Below are positions 33,418-44,906 of a stretch of DNA of 64,000 bases, piece by piece. Source of the DNA: Histoplasma ohiense (taxonomy: Eukaryota > Ascomycota > Eurotiomycetes > Onygenales > Ajellomycetaceae). The stretch spans positions 2,967,501 to 3,031,500 of the forward strand of contig JAEVHH010000002.1 in the NCBI GenBank assembly GCA_017607445.1, given 5' to 3'. Under the pieces are notes generated by a model. The model did no database searches and was not told the origin of the DNA. It saw only the letters and a list, made by a program, of their open reading frames with translations. The number at the start of each line of letters is the position of its first letter. Positions within the stretch are counted from its first letter, which is position 1. A program made the position numbers and the translations under genes.

Positions 33418-34091
33418 GATGCGAAAATGTGGTGGGAGACTCTCAATGGGCAGCAGATTTTACCTCCAAGACCGCTCCGGGTTGGAGATAGAAATTATAT
33501 GGAACGAGCAACTTTTGTACGCTAAACTATTTTTGGATATATGGTACCCGTCCAACCAGGCATTCTTAATTTCAATTTCTTTTCGTACATAGTCAAAAGT
33601 TTTTGATATTTTACCTTTGTAAACACGCGAGAAATTATCTTGAGACGTGTCAGGATATATAGCAACGATGAATATTTCAATTTTATTTATGAAAATCGTT
33701 AGTGATTCGTCAAAACTAAAATCTAGCAAATACAGCAGATACTAGTAGCTAGTAGCCGGAGGATCGAAATTCTTCAGGTAGAAAATAACGAAAGATGGAG
33801 AGTCATTATTGTCGTACAGACATCATATCCGGTAAGTCCATACAGTGAAACAAGCCGCAAGTGACAAGAATACAAAATGAAAGCGACGGAAAGGGGGAGG
33901 AGGAAGAAGAAGAAGAAGAGAAGAAGAAGAAAAAGGAAAACGTTGCGAATATAGTCGGGGAACGTGCCAACAGGACAAAAATCAACAACAATTTGAAGAT
34001 ATGCGGTACAACATATCGAACGACAGACCACAACCACCTTCTATCTAAGGGACATCCACAGGAATTCACAATTCACATATCAATAGCCTGC
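33418..34091. other. Spacer with GAA-rich tract
   Basis: Promoter side of uS2m and 3' flank of the glycine-zipper gene. The plus strand has a purine tract of gaa/gag units at about 33890-33937. No gene supported. Confidence 0.6.
33890..33937. repeat. GAA-rich purine microsatellite
   Basis: About 48 bases almost purely of A and G, mostly gaa units. Confidence 0.85.
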
Positions 34092-34791
34092 TCACTTCTT
34101 CCCGAAAAGCGACCCAGCTGCAGACCCAAGGAAGTTCGAAGAACCCCCGCCGCCATACTGGCTGCCGCCGTGATGGCTTCCTCCATGGCTGTGGTGTCCA
34201 CCGCTATTGCTGTGCTTGTGCTTCTTCTTGTCTTTGAGCTTGTCCTCAGCAATGCTTCCCAGGATCGCTCCTCCGATTGTGCCAAGGATGCCGTGGTTGG
34301 CCTGGTGGCCCATAAAGCCCCCTGCGAGGCCGCCAGTCAGGGCACCACCCAGGCCACGCTCACCCTCCTGCGCACCACCTGGGGCACCAGCTTGTTGTTG
34401 ATGTTGTTGTGCTACGCTAAAGTGGAGAAGAGCATAAGTTAGCGTCTGCTTTTTAGGATAAATATCTTGCTTTGTCAAACAGAAGACAGGAAAGGGGGAT
34501 TGAGGGGTTTTACCCTTGATTGTCGTATTGGGGCTGTTGGTGTGGCTGCTGTGGATAACCTTGCTGGTTGGGATCGTACGGCTGTTGCTGTTGGTGTTGA
34601 CCGTAGTGGCCCTGCTGTTCGTTGCCATACTGCTGCGGGGGGTGCTGCTGGCCATATGCAGGCTGGCCGTAGCCTTGTTGCGGGGGATATTGGCCTTGGT
34701 TATACTGGTCAGGTGGGGCTTGGCCGTAGCCTTGCTGAGGGGAGTAGGCTCCCTGGCCGTAATAATTCTGGTTATCGTAAGGACCAGACAT
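34092..34791 (-). CDS. Gln/Tyr-rich glycine-zipper protein
   Basis: Two exons, 34791-34514 and 34416-34092 (97-nt intron), give 200 aa. The N-terminal half is prion-like: repeats of PPQQGYGQ, QQGYGQAPP and poly-Gln, very Tyr/Gln/Pro-rich. The C-terminal half has a glycine-zipper hairpin (GGALTGGLAGGFMGHQ and ILGTIGGAILGSIAED), then a Lys/His/Gly-rich tail ending AAGSLFGKK. In other fungi such proteins are annotated as glycine-zipper 2TM-like and are of unknown function; the zipper could insert into a membrane. The exon join restores QGVAQQHQQQ in frame. Confidence 0.82.
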
Positions 34792-37299
34792 GATGATGGT
34801 GTTGATGATGATGGGTCGAGAGTGTTGGTTTAGAGGTTGGATGGCGGAATATTGGAAGATGGTTGATCAGACGATTACCAGCGGATGATCAAGAGGGAAA
34901 GGGGCGATAGAAAGATTATCGACACAAGGAACGAGGCTTTCTATGTGGGTTACCGCAAGGATAACAGGCAAAGAATGGGTTTGATGCAGATGATGAAGAT
35001 GATGAAGAGGTGGTAAAACGAGAGGGAAAACATGGGCAGTCCTGCTCCTTATATAATAATGGTGACTCAACGCCTCAATCTAGAATTCTACCACAAAGAT
35101 CTTGCCCCAAGGCACAACGAAAGGCGGGGCATCGGTCATCAACTCCTCCACTCCTGACCCCGGCATCAGATTCAGCGTCTGCTAGGGCTGCGAACGGTGA
35201 TGACGCTTGGGTTGCGGGCTTGCAGCTGAACTCGACCACCCCCAGCCCTAGCCGCTTGGCGATGGCTCGGTATCCTGCGTTTCCCGGCTGGTGATTCGTC
35301 GTGACTGTCCGTTGCGATCACGCTGTGGCTGTGTGGTCACTGCGCAGTGATCGATGACATGTGCTGATGGGCATCGTATTAGGCCACTAGGGCAAAAGAG
35401 CTCGATCACCAGCGCTGTGGTGGTATAGAGGGTACGAATCACCCAATCCAATCCCCCCAACACATCGCTCATATGGGAGGAGGAATCTGCATGTGTCCTG
35501 TTCCGGCGGGGACTGCCTGCATACGCACCAAGTAGCTGCGCAAATCTACCCAGGAGGGCCCACAGGTTCGTTCCGCGCCCGATTCCCGGTGGGACGGGTG
35601 TAAGTCTCGACGCTTTGAAAACCCTGCAGAGCCGTCATAAGAAGGATATTGGAGATACGAATAATGAATGGTGGACGGCACGAAAACCGAAACTTGCGGT
35701 GTCTGACGAATCGGAACACCGTTCTGATGGAGTCATGTCCAGAACGGCGGGTATCCAAACGGCCTGACAAGCTCTGATGGAACATACGCAGCGTAGACAA
35801 ACGAGCAATTTACAAGGAGAGCGAGCCCGGGTTGACAATCGCGGCAACCGGCCAGGGTGTCGGCTCTCTTTCAGACAACCCACATCGTTCTGCAGCTCTG
35901 GCAGCCAACACCAAAGGCGTCGAGAAGTGCAGTAAAGAGGAGCTGCGTGGAACCAAGTTGGTCCGTGAATCCCCATATATCCAGATGGAACATAAAGCCA
36001 GGGTGGTGATGAAATTGAAACCCGGCTGGCTAACAACGTATCGAAGAAAGAGAAGAAATGAAGAATACATGAACAAGCTGGCCCCAATGATGCTAACATT
36101 CAAAACCGCCCAGGTGGGTTACCAAAATTCGATCTATGCGCAATATGTCCCTTGAACTCAAACTGTGATGTAAAATTCAACTATGAGCTTAAATCAAGTT
36201 TGGACTACGGTTGGATCACAAAAATTCAAGAGACTTTTTTTTATATCTCAATCATGATTCTTGCAAGCACACACTAAATATGATGGCCAGGAACATAGAC
36301 ATGGTAGTAACACATCTTGGAAGTCAAATTGATATTTCATGACTTCATGCACAAGAAACTCTTCACACAACGTCAGCCGTACCTTGGTAGAAAAACTACC
36401 GGAATGCTAGTAACTAAGTCGCAGACCATCGCTCCGTACGCGCGCCTTCAGCCCTATTAAATTAAGCAGTCGCCGATTTCCACCCCAAAATAGGAAGACT
36501 GCGATCAATCCCAGCAGGCGGTTGGCTTTCAAATCTCACAGGGCTGACCAGGAACTTTTGGCAAGCTCAGCCCCGGGCCGGGGTGTGCCCTGCCCAGATA
36601 TCGTGGCTGTGCCGAACGCCCCTGACGACATTCGGCGGCGGGCTGCACTGGCAACATCTCCGAGATGTGTTCCCGGAACCGGATTGCTGCTCCCTTTTGA
36701 ATCGAAGAGGAGGTTTTTGAAGAGTGCTTTAGTTTTGCTTTCCTCTCCTTTTTACGATTTGGAAAGGGTTGTTGTTCTCTCTCATATTTCGTCTCCCTGC
36801 ACCTGGTGTTACTCGACGCGGTTCAACAAGTTACCTAGGCGGAACCGAGTTGCTCGCTCGAAAGCTCCCTGCTGGAATACCCTGCGGCAACGGCATCCTT
36901 GCAGGGCCTGGTTAGGCCGATCGATCACAAAGTGATTTAGGGAGGTCCCGATTACTCGGGAAAACTTCACAGCCCTATGCCCGTCCGATGATCATTCGAT
37001 AACTACATCAGTACGCTTACCACACGCGTGCATTGCGGAAGACCCTGTATTGCAACAAGGGGCCCAAGTAGCTCTGTTCATGCAATTCAATTCCATTGGA
37101 CAGATGTTGTCGGATTCCTTGTTGAACATGAGGAAAAATGCTTAGCCCTTAGCACCGGAGACTTCCTTTGGGGCCGTCGCAGGTTTCGAAATAATTGAAG
37201 AACCTTGGATTAGTGGGCGAAGAAAAGAAAAGACATATATAATCAAATACAAAACCATCCTCCCTCTCAACTCCTATTCCGTATAATCATCCATCTTCG
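34792..37299. other. Gene-poor island of 2.5 kb
   Basis: Left end is the promoter of the glycine-zipper gene. Beyond it, frames on both strands (35010-35294, 35635-36099, 35832-36155, 36522-36935) overlap and have no family motif. It contains one copy of the 85-bp dispersed repeat. I see no intact gene. Confidence 0.55.
35377..35461. repeat. 85-bp dispersed repeat, copy A
   Basis: It matches 54500-54584 in the same orientation with two mismatches over 85 positions by eye. Starts tattaggccactagggcaa and ends atccaatccccccaac. The flanks do not match. Confidence 0.9.
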
Positions 37300-38949
37300 C
37301 TAATCACACTCCAAAACGTCCGCCCTATCAAACGCCTGCCCAGTCTTGCTCAACAGCGCCTCCAACGCATCCATGTCCTCTGCCTGACACTCAGGGTACG
37401 GAACGGTATCGTCATAGTTTTCGCCCAGCCACCGATCCATATACGGGCTAGGCCCAAACCCATCGCAGAACACCAAATACAATTCCATATTCAACCTTAT
37501 CCTGATCTCTGTCTCCATTTCAAACGGAATCCCACTGTTATCCCACCAGTCCGGACTGCTACCGAACCGAAAATGGCGAAGTTGAGGCAACCCTTCTTGG
37601 AACGCGCGGAAATAGTCGTGCCAGCGCTTGGAGTAGCTGGCGCGGCCGTGCGCCTCACCGAAAATGTTCCGTTTGGTGCCAGGGTGCATCTCCGCAGGGG
37701 ATAGGTAACAATTGTCCTTGTCGTAGATGCCGACTTCGTAGAGGATGGCGCAGTCGTCCATGTACAGCCGCTGGAGGGTGGGGCCATGGGAGAGGACCCA
37801 GTCCAGCTGGGTGTCGTGGACGAACCCGTAGTTCCCTAGGGAAAGGGATTGGAGGTTTGGAAAGTGGATGTCCCGCAAGTCGAGTTTGGGGTAGAAACCG
37901 AAGTAAAGCGTTGAGTAGAGGGTTAGGTGTCGGAGGGTAGGTGATGCGGGCTCCAGCCAGACTGAAGGGAGTTCGCGAGTGAATGTATGGGCTTGTTGAT
38001 ACTACGTAATGAACACGAACAGGAAAGACATGGTTAGGTGCAAGATATGAAAGGCATGATGAGGTGGGTATATCAATTTCTCGATTCATCACAGGGTGCC
38101 GTAAGACGGATCACTAACTGTAAGATCGATTTCACCGTTTCCTTCACAACACTCGTTAAGTATACCAAATCGCAGACTTCGCAGGTTACCAACCGCCTGT
38201 TTGAGAATGGAAGCCGTCTCGGTGTCATCCGGATTGATATTTTGGTAATTTTGCAGTCCCAGAGCATGCGCCGGCTGGGCAAAAGATGCCAAAGAAGAGA
38301 GAACGAGCGCCATGATCCTAGAACGAAATTCGAAAGATTGTGGTGGTGAATTATAAGGCTGTTCCGATCCACACCGAGGATCGAACCGGACGTTCAAGTT
38401 CCGCAAGTTTGGGAACACCTTCAGGTTCTGAACTAGTCTTATGAACCGTCCTGGCAGGATGGGGTCCTCGTCTGCTTTAATCTGCCACTCCTGGAGCAGC
38501 ATAGGATAGTTTTTAAGGAATTTCTTGTTGCAGGATGTATAAAAAGTACATTAGTTCTAGCGTTTCTGTCTCCCCAGTTACTGGTGTGAGATAATATGCT
38601 TTCCAGATCCCTTCATGAAGCCATATACGTAAGTTGCAGAGGCCTCTTCCTGAAAAGCCTAGCGGAATAAAACTAGCATCTGACAATTCCAACTTACAGG
38701 TGACCAACCGCGAAGACCCAAGTTGATTTTATTCACATATTGCTTCAATTCCTCATGCGCTCGAACCTGCTCCAATCGAACGCAGCTCGGATCACCTACC
38801 GTGAGCCTCACTTCCCTAAAAAGCTCCCGAGTCGCACACTTCGAACATCTATGGCAAGTGAGACGAAGATTTTTGAGTGATTTTCGATCTGAAAAGGATG
38901 CGATACGAGCCCAAAGTTCGCTCGGGAGCTGAGGGATAGCCAGTGTCAT
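37300..38949 (-). CDS. F-box domain protein with LRR-like C-terminus
   Basis: Four exons: 38949-38698, 38649-38629 (21 nt), 38490-38119 and 38001-37300; 448 aa. All introns are GT-AG in phase 0. Residues about 7-40 form an F-box (LPSELWARIASFSDRKSLKN, then LRLTCHRC), the Skp1-binding module of SCF ubiquitin ligases. The rest has irregular leucine-rich segments (FPNLRNLNVRFD, LRHLTLYSTLYFGFYP, FPNLQSLSLGNYGF, LQRLYMDDCAILYEVGIYD) typical of the large fungal F-box families. The last residues are acidic. Target unknown. Confidence 0.85.
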
Positions 38950-39776
38950 CCTGGCAGACTGAAAAGTAAGCCCGGCGGAAGTTAGGTAGCTGGTAATTGA
39001 CTCCCACTCTGATGTCCCATTTATAAGTTTTTTTTTGGATCGGCTGCGAAGTGCGGAGCAGCAACTCCCAACTCCAACTTCTTCCTGTAACTAAGCTTAA
39101 CTTAGCGCCGTACTATCATCATGATGCCAAAGGATATCCTGCCGCCCAAAAGTATCATGAACGAATGGCTCTCTTCCAAATTGTCGACGAACAGTTCTCC
39201 ACTTCATTGCGAGGGATTTTAGGCTGCATTGAGGAATGTAGTATCCATGATACGAGGGCGTGATCACAACAGTGCAACCATGAAACAATCAAGTAAGTAT
39301 TTGTATTGAATGAATAGAACTGCTGGCCTAAATAAAAGCTGGCGCCAATGCTGTTGCTGACTTCGACGGGTTCTCAGAAGGCAATTTTCGGCGAAGAAAT
39401 CACTCCAGTAGAATAGACACCGCTTTCCTCAGTGTGCATAAAGTCCAGGAGCATGGATGATCAATATGGGGAGTGAATGTCCACATATCAACCGTACTCC
39501 GTAGAATTCTTCACAATGCGGTGGTTGCACCCTCCAAGGACCGGCCTTAGCTAAGCACTTCCACAGGGAAAAAAAAATCCGTAACCGAGAAAATCAGCGT
39601 GCCAAGATTTCGCTCTTCCCCACACCCTGCGGCCTCGCAAATTATTCTTTTCACGGCAGAGCCTGGAGACCAACCAGTGCGTTGTCGACTGGACTTCTTC
39701 TTCACCATCGGCCTGCCAGCAAGAGAGGAAGGGTTCTTGCTTTGGTATCTTGTGTCGGATTCTCTTTGCTATTGCC
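38950..39776. other. Divergent spacer, F-box gene / RRP14
   Basis: 827 bp between two start codons. Frames at 39051-39263 and 39551-39919 are motif-free and overlap in opposite strands. Probably only promoters. Confidence 0.6.
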
Positions 39777-41654
39777 ATGGCGGACAGTCTCGAGGTGAGA
39801 TTTTGACTCTTTTTCGCCTGCGTCCGCTGTCGATTATCAAGCTCTACCAGCCTCAAATTTTTATCTTGTGTGTCAGCCAGAAAGCTAATGCTGGTGGTTA
39901 TATATTTTTATCTATATAGGAACGGCTGCGGAGTCATGCACAGGCTTTCGATGGATTGCTATCGTTGATTCCTGCAAAATATTACTATGGAGAAGATACC
40001 ACTGTAAGAGCTGCTGAGCATCTCGATATGTTTTTCCATCCCACCCCAGAAAGCGAACATCCACTTACCCTATGCCCTTTTCTTTAAACTATAGGATCAA
40101 TGGCAGCGCAAGAAGCAAACGAAAGAGGAAGCTCGAAATGCCAAACGTGCAAAGCTTGACCCTGATACCTTGAAAACTGCAAAAGACGTAATGGATGAAA
40201 ATGCCCGGAAGAGGAAAAGAGAAGAAGGTGAAAATGATGAAGCACTATCAGGTTCCGATGGTGATGATAGCAATGGGGAACTAGGAACAGAAACACCAAG
40301 GGAGGGCCTTATCCGTGGTCAAAATAAGTCGAAAAAGCAGAGAAAAGTAGAGAAATCGGAAGGCGACCAGACCAAAGATAAAAGTGAAGATGCAGAAGCC
40401 CGCAGGAAACGGCAGGCAGAGAAAGCAGCAAAGAAAGCAGCGAAAAAGGAACAGAAAAAATCGAAAACAGCAGCCAAGCTGGAAAAGAAGAAGGCGGCCA
40501 AGTCAGGTACTCAAGGAGATACCAAGGAGAATATGAACGAGGATACCCTAAAACACCAAAAGCAACAAAAATTCCAAGAGCCTACGCTCAATGGAACGCC
40601 CAGGATAGACGACGATGACGAAGTAGATGAAGACATTGCTCCTATAGAAGGATTCTCAGCCCTGCAAAATACTGAGGATGCGGAGCCAGCATCCACCGCT
40701 CCATCATCACCAGGCCCCAACTCACAACCATTTGATCCTTCTAACCCACCGTCCGGAACATCCTCCATTTCCTCCATTGCCCCGCCCGTAGTCACCACCG
40801 ACGCCACAACCAAGCCAGAAACCGTCACACAATCCTCAAACGACACCAACAAAAAAACCAAAAGCCTAACCCCCGAAGAGCTCAAGCAGCGATTACAAAA
40901 GCGCATAGAAGAGCTACGAGCCGCGCGCCATGCCGACGGCTTCAACGGCAAACCTGCCCGCAACCGCCAAGAACTCATCGAAGCCAGACGCCAGCGCGAA
41001 GAACAGCGCAAAGCACACAAAAAGGAACTCCGCCAAAAGGCGCGAGAGGAAGAGCAGAGGAAGCGTGACGAGGCCATTGCACGACGATTCTCCCCGCGCG
41101 GCTCCGGTTCATTACTTGCCTCCCCGCGCTCCCCAGCAGACTCCATCTCGTCGATCCCGACCAACTTGTCTTTCGGCCGTGTCGTGTTCGCCGATGGCCA
41201 GCAGGCCGATCCCAGCCTAAGCACGCTCATCAATGCAAAGAAGCGCAAAGGCCCGCAGGATGCGCAGACGGCGCTGAAAGCGTTAGAGGCCAAACAGTCG
41301 CGCTTGGAGGGGATGGACGAGACCAAGAGAGCCGAAATTGAAGAGAAGGATATGTGGCTGAATGCGAAGAAGCGGGCACATGGCGAGCGGGTGAAGGACG
41401 ATATATCTCTATTGAGAAAGACGTTGAATCGCAAGACGGGGACGAAGAAGAAGAGTGAGAAGCAGTGGAAGGAGCGGATTGAGGGTGTGATTAAAGGGAA
41501 GGAGATGAGGCAGAAGAAGAGGGAGGAGAATTTGCGGAAGAGGAGGGAGGAGAAGGGGGCCAAAGGGGCCAAAAAGAAAGGCGGTGGCAAGAAGACTACT
41601 GGTGCGAAGAAGCGGCCTGGGTTTGAGGGCGGGTTCAAGGCGAAGAAGAAGTGA
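39777..41654 (+). CDS. RRP14: Ribosome biogenesis protein Rrp14/SURF6
   Basis: Three exons: 39777-39794 (18 nt), 39920-40003 and 40095-41654 (introns 125 and 91 nt), 553 aa. The N-terminal part reads MADSLEERLRSHAQAFDGLL, then IPAKYYYGED and DQWQRKKQTKEEA, the Rrp14 N-terminal domain that is lost if the short first exons are skipped. A long Lys/Glu-rich charged region follows. The SURF6 domain begins near residue 270 (TPEELKQRLQKRIEELRAAR) and includes LSFGRVVFADG and KDMWLNAKKRAHGERVKDD. The tail is Lys/Gly-rich. Rrp14 acts in the nucleolus in 27S pre-rRNA processing. Confidence 0.95.
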
Positions 41655-42695
41655 ATGAGTTCGTTGTTTATTTGCTTCGGGGTTTGTAATGGAGAAGTGA
41701 CGAGGAGGACTTATTTTCTTCATCTTGATGATTTGGCCAGGTTAATATACCTCCGTTTTTACTTAACCCATTTTATATTTCACTTCTGTTTGTGATTTAA
41801 CTGTAAATCGGTATTTTATAGGTCTTCGTTCATGGCGAGGAGTTTCATCGATCAATTTAACCATTTTTTCTTGACGATTTCTCTTCCCATTTGGTATCCG
41901 TCATCGCCTACCTACCAAAGGTATGGAGGAATGGTGTTGATACAGGTGGAATTCGTTATGATGCCTCTAGGTTCTCTTTATGTTTGGAAGTCGGTTGAGG
42001 AGCAACTCGCAATTATTACATCTAGAAGGCCGAGTATTCTGTATTTCATAAAGAGCTCTGAATTTTTCCTTCCTCTTCTCTCTCTCCTCATTTCCGTTTC
42101 AAACTCATTCCGTGCTACTTTTGTAAGATACCTTGGAGTTTTTTTTTTTTTTTCTGTCAAATCAGACATTATGCTACATAATCCTCTTCTTTCCAAATGC
42201 TCTCCTTGCTTCTTGGTTATTTACCTTAAACAAGGACCGAAGCGAATAAATTCGGTTTCGTTAGTTAGATAATACAGTATGGAAATTATAACAGAGTGAG
42301 GTGAAATGTCTAAAATAAGGAATTGTAATAGCGTATGAAAGAAAAGGGCGGCAGTAGAACAATTAGTAGAATATTTAGAGCAAGTAAGCAAGTAGCCACA
42401 TAGGAGGGAAAAAATACGGCATGCCTACCGCCCGCCTCTACCATTGCACGAACACAACGCGTGGATTGTAAATAATATGTACAAGTACATTGATATCGCA
42501 GGATACTGTTGACAAGCAAAGTTAGGAAAATGAAACTGTGGTTATTTCTTGTGTGTATGTGTGTGAGCTTTGCACCCATATCAGCCTAGATCAATAGCTC
42601 TACGGGTTTGGCTATTGGTTGCAGCGTGAGTCTGATCAGCCAACCCTTTCCTCCTAACCCATTCCTCCCGCTTACTTTCTGCTCTGCTCTTCTGT
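41655..42695. other. Convergent 3' spacer of 1.0 kb
   Basis: Separates the RRP14 stop from the complex I gene stop. The frame at 41832-42272 is low in information and unrecognised. The minus frame 42581-42907 is a shadow of the NDUFS8 last exon. Confidence 0.6.
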
Positions 42696-43743
42696 TTATC
42701 TATAGGGGGCATCAGCTCTCGCGACTGCGGCCAATTCCGGTTCCCACTTGTCGCCGTTAGCGAGCAGTTTCTCCTTATTGTACAGCAATTCCTCTCTTGT
42801 TTCTGTTGCGTATTCGGCGTTGGGGGCTGTTTTGAGTGAAAATGGTTGAATTTTTTGTTAGCTAACTGTAATATAGACCTTCGTGATTTTCTCCATGTAT
42901 TTGTCACTGATATTCTATGAAATATATTTTCTTATATGAAACCTCAAACACATGCATCCGGTACCTTTTCTCGCATCCGAGGACAAAGGATAAAGGAGAG
43001 GAAATACTCACATTCAACAATAGCGTCGACTGGACAGCTTTCCTGGCAGAAGCCACAGTAGATACATTTTGTCATATCAATATCATAGCGAGTGGTTCGT
43101 CTGCTTCCGTCTTCTCGTTCTTCGGCCTCGATTGTGATTGCAAGAGCGGGGCAGATTGCCTCGCATAGTTTGCAAGCAATACAGCGCTCTTCGCCAGAAG
43201 GATATCGGCGTAGCGCATGCTCGCCGCGGAATCTGGGGGAGATTGGGCCTTTTTCGAACGGGTAGAAAATGGTATAACTACGGGAGATTTAGCATTTAGT
43301 ATGACATCCGTTGCGGCTTATCGGGTCAATTGGATATCCATGACAAATAGCCATGCAATACATAGCTCCCCCAGAAAATTGAAGATATATCAGGATAGGA
43401 TATATGTGATAATTGCGGGTTATACTCACGGCGGTCTGAAAAACTGTTCCAATACAACATACATGCCCCGTAGCATCTCCGTCATAAGGAAGTATTTTCC
43501 GGCTTTGTCGAGAGCGGATTCATCGCCCTGGTCCCAAGCCTTGGGAGCCGGAAGGCGGAAGCCTTGTCGTGGAGGGCCAGCGGGGGTAGCAGGTCGAGGG
43601 GAGGAAGTTGAAAAGGCGAAAGCAGGAATCAGGACATTGACGCTCGTGGATCGTTGGGGGGCGGAGGACGGGGAGGACATATGGATGAGGGCAGGCCGTT
43701 TGTAAGCAAGAAGCCTGGAGACAGCCTTGGAGGAGGAAGCCAT
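42696..43743 (-). CDS. NDUFS8: NADH:ubiquinone oxidoreductase 23-kDa (TYKY) Fe-S subunit
   Basis: Three exons: 43743-43430, 43277-43012 and 42826-42696 (introns 152 and 185 nt), 236 aa. A Ser/Ala/Arg-rich presequence comes first, then the GKYFLMTEMLRGM helix, then YTIFYPFEKGPISPRFRGEH. Two 4Fe-4S motifs follow: CIACKLCEAICP (Cys 137, 140, 143, 147) and CIYCGFCQESCP (176, 179, 182, 186), which bind clusters N6a and N6b. The end, EYATETREELLYNKEKLL, is diagnostic of this subunit. It sits in the peripheral arm and passes electrons toward quinone. The gene is divergent from the acyl carrier protein gene. Confidence 0.97.
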
Positions 43744-44041
43744 TGTGGTAGCAGACGGCTGGATCTGGTGTTAGATGCCGGTGCGGTGGTTAATTGGAGG
43801 TGCAAATCGCATCTGGCCGCTTTTGATGTTTTTCGGTCATTGTGTTCTGCCGGCCCGTGATTGGCTGGCGGTGTGTTGGCGTGCAAAATCCGAACAACGG
43901 AGAAGAAGAACAATTTGACATCGCTCACCACCAGCCCGCGAGTCTCTTTTTTTCTGCTCTCTTCGCCTTCGCACCCAACTCATCTGGCGCCACCACCTGC
44001 CATTGCATTAATTAGCCTATATATATATCACCCCTTCCACC
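43744..44041. promoter_or_regulatory. Bidirectional promoter of two complex I genes
   Basis: 298 bp between start codons. An ATTGG (CCAAT on the minus strand) lies at 43860-43864 in the context CCGTGATTGGCTGGCGG, and a TATA-like run at about 44018-44029, close to the ACP start. A single CCAAT box could serve both genes through the HAP complex. The motifs are seen; co-regulation is inferred. Confidence 0.55.
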
Positions 44042-44906
44042 ATGTTCCGTTCCGCTGTTGCCCGGTCGCTGCGCGCAGCCTCTTCCATACCTCGAATCAC
44101 CAGACCCTCTACGGCCTCTTTCCAGATCCCCAGGAGCCCGCTCTCTGCCGCCCGCGCAGTCCAGTCCCAATTCCCCTCATGTTTCACCTGCCAGGCCATC
44201 CGATCATATTCTGCGCCTGCTGGCCTAACCCACTCGGAGATTGAGGGCAGAATAGTCGATTTGCTGAAGAACTTTGACAAGGTATGTGATATCAAATTTT
44301 GGTGCCTTTCCCTCCTCGATTCTTTCTCTATTGCGATATTATATACTATGGCGGCAACTTACTCATGCGTGTGCTTCAGGTTTCGGATCCATCCAAGGTA
44401 TGAATGAAATATTCGTGCTTCTTCCAGTGGATGTTGGGGTATGGATATCAGATACTTACGATTGTCGATGGTGTGTGAAGATTACTAGCACCTCGCACTT
44501 CTCGAATGACTTGGGATTGGACAGCTTGGATACCGTCGAGGTCGTGATGGCCATTGAGGAGGTAAGTCATCGACATATATTACTTGCATGATATCAATGG
44601 GTATGGTATATAATGTGACTGACCTGTGCTCAATACAACAGGAATTCAGCATCGAAATCCCAGATAAGGAAGCCGATGCCATCCATAGCAGTATGTTTCC
44701 GCTTGCTATATGTCTATCATATTATCCAAATTCGCACGAAATCGAAATCAACACTAACTAGCAATAGTTGACCAAGCTGTTACCTATATTAGCTCCCAAC
44801 CTGATGGTATGTAACCCCCCATCACACTCTTTATACACATATACATGGTATACCCAGTGGAGAATGCATAGATCTTTCGCTTACTATTTTCGTTGCAGCC
44901 CACTAA
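44042..44906 (+). CDS. ACP1: Mitochondrial acyl carrier protein (complex I SDAP/NDUFAB1)
   Basis: Six exons: 44042-44281, 44380-44397 (18 nt), 44481-44561, 44642-44690, 44768-44806 and 44899-44906 (8 nt, coding the end of Ala, His and the stop), giving 144 aa. The first exon holds the presequence (MFRSAVARSLRAASS) and LTHSEIEGRIVDLLKNFDK. Joined exons give VSDPSK, then SHFSNDLGLDSLDTVEVVMA with the phosphopantetheine Ser at 101, EEFSIEIPDKEADAIHS and DQAVTYISSQPDAH. This is a canonical mitochondrial ACP, a complex I subunit and the carrier for type II fatty-acid synthesis and lipoate. All introns are GT-AG and phases agree. Confidence 0.96.

Noticed and set aside
40511..41638. 375-codon minus frame
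   Set aside because: Antisense of the Lys/Glu-rich RRP14 coding region; Ser/Phe/Leu-rich as expected for such a shadow.
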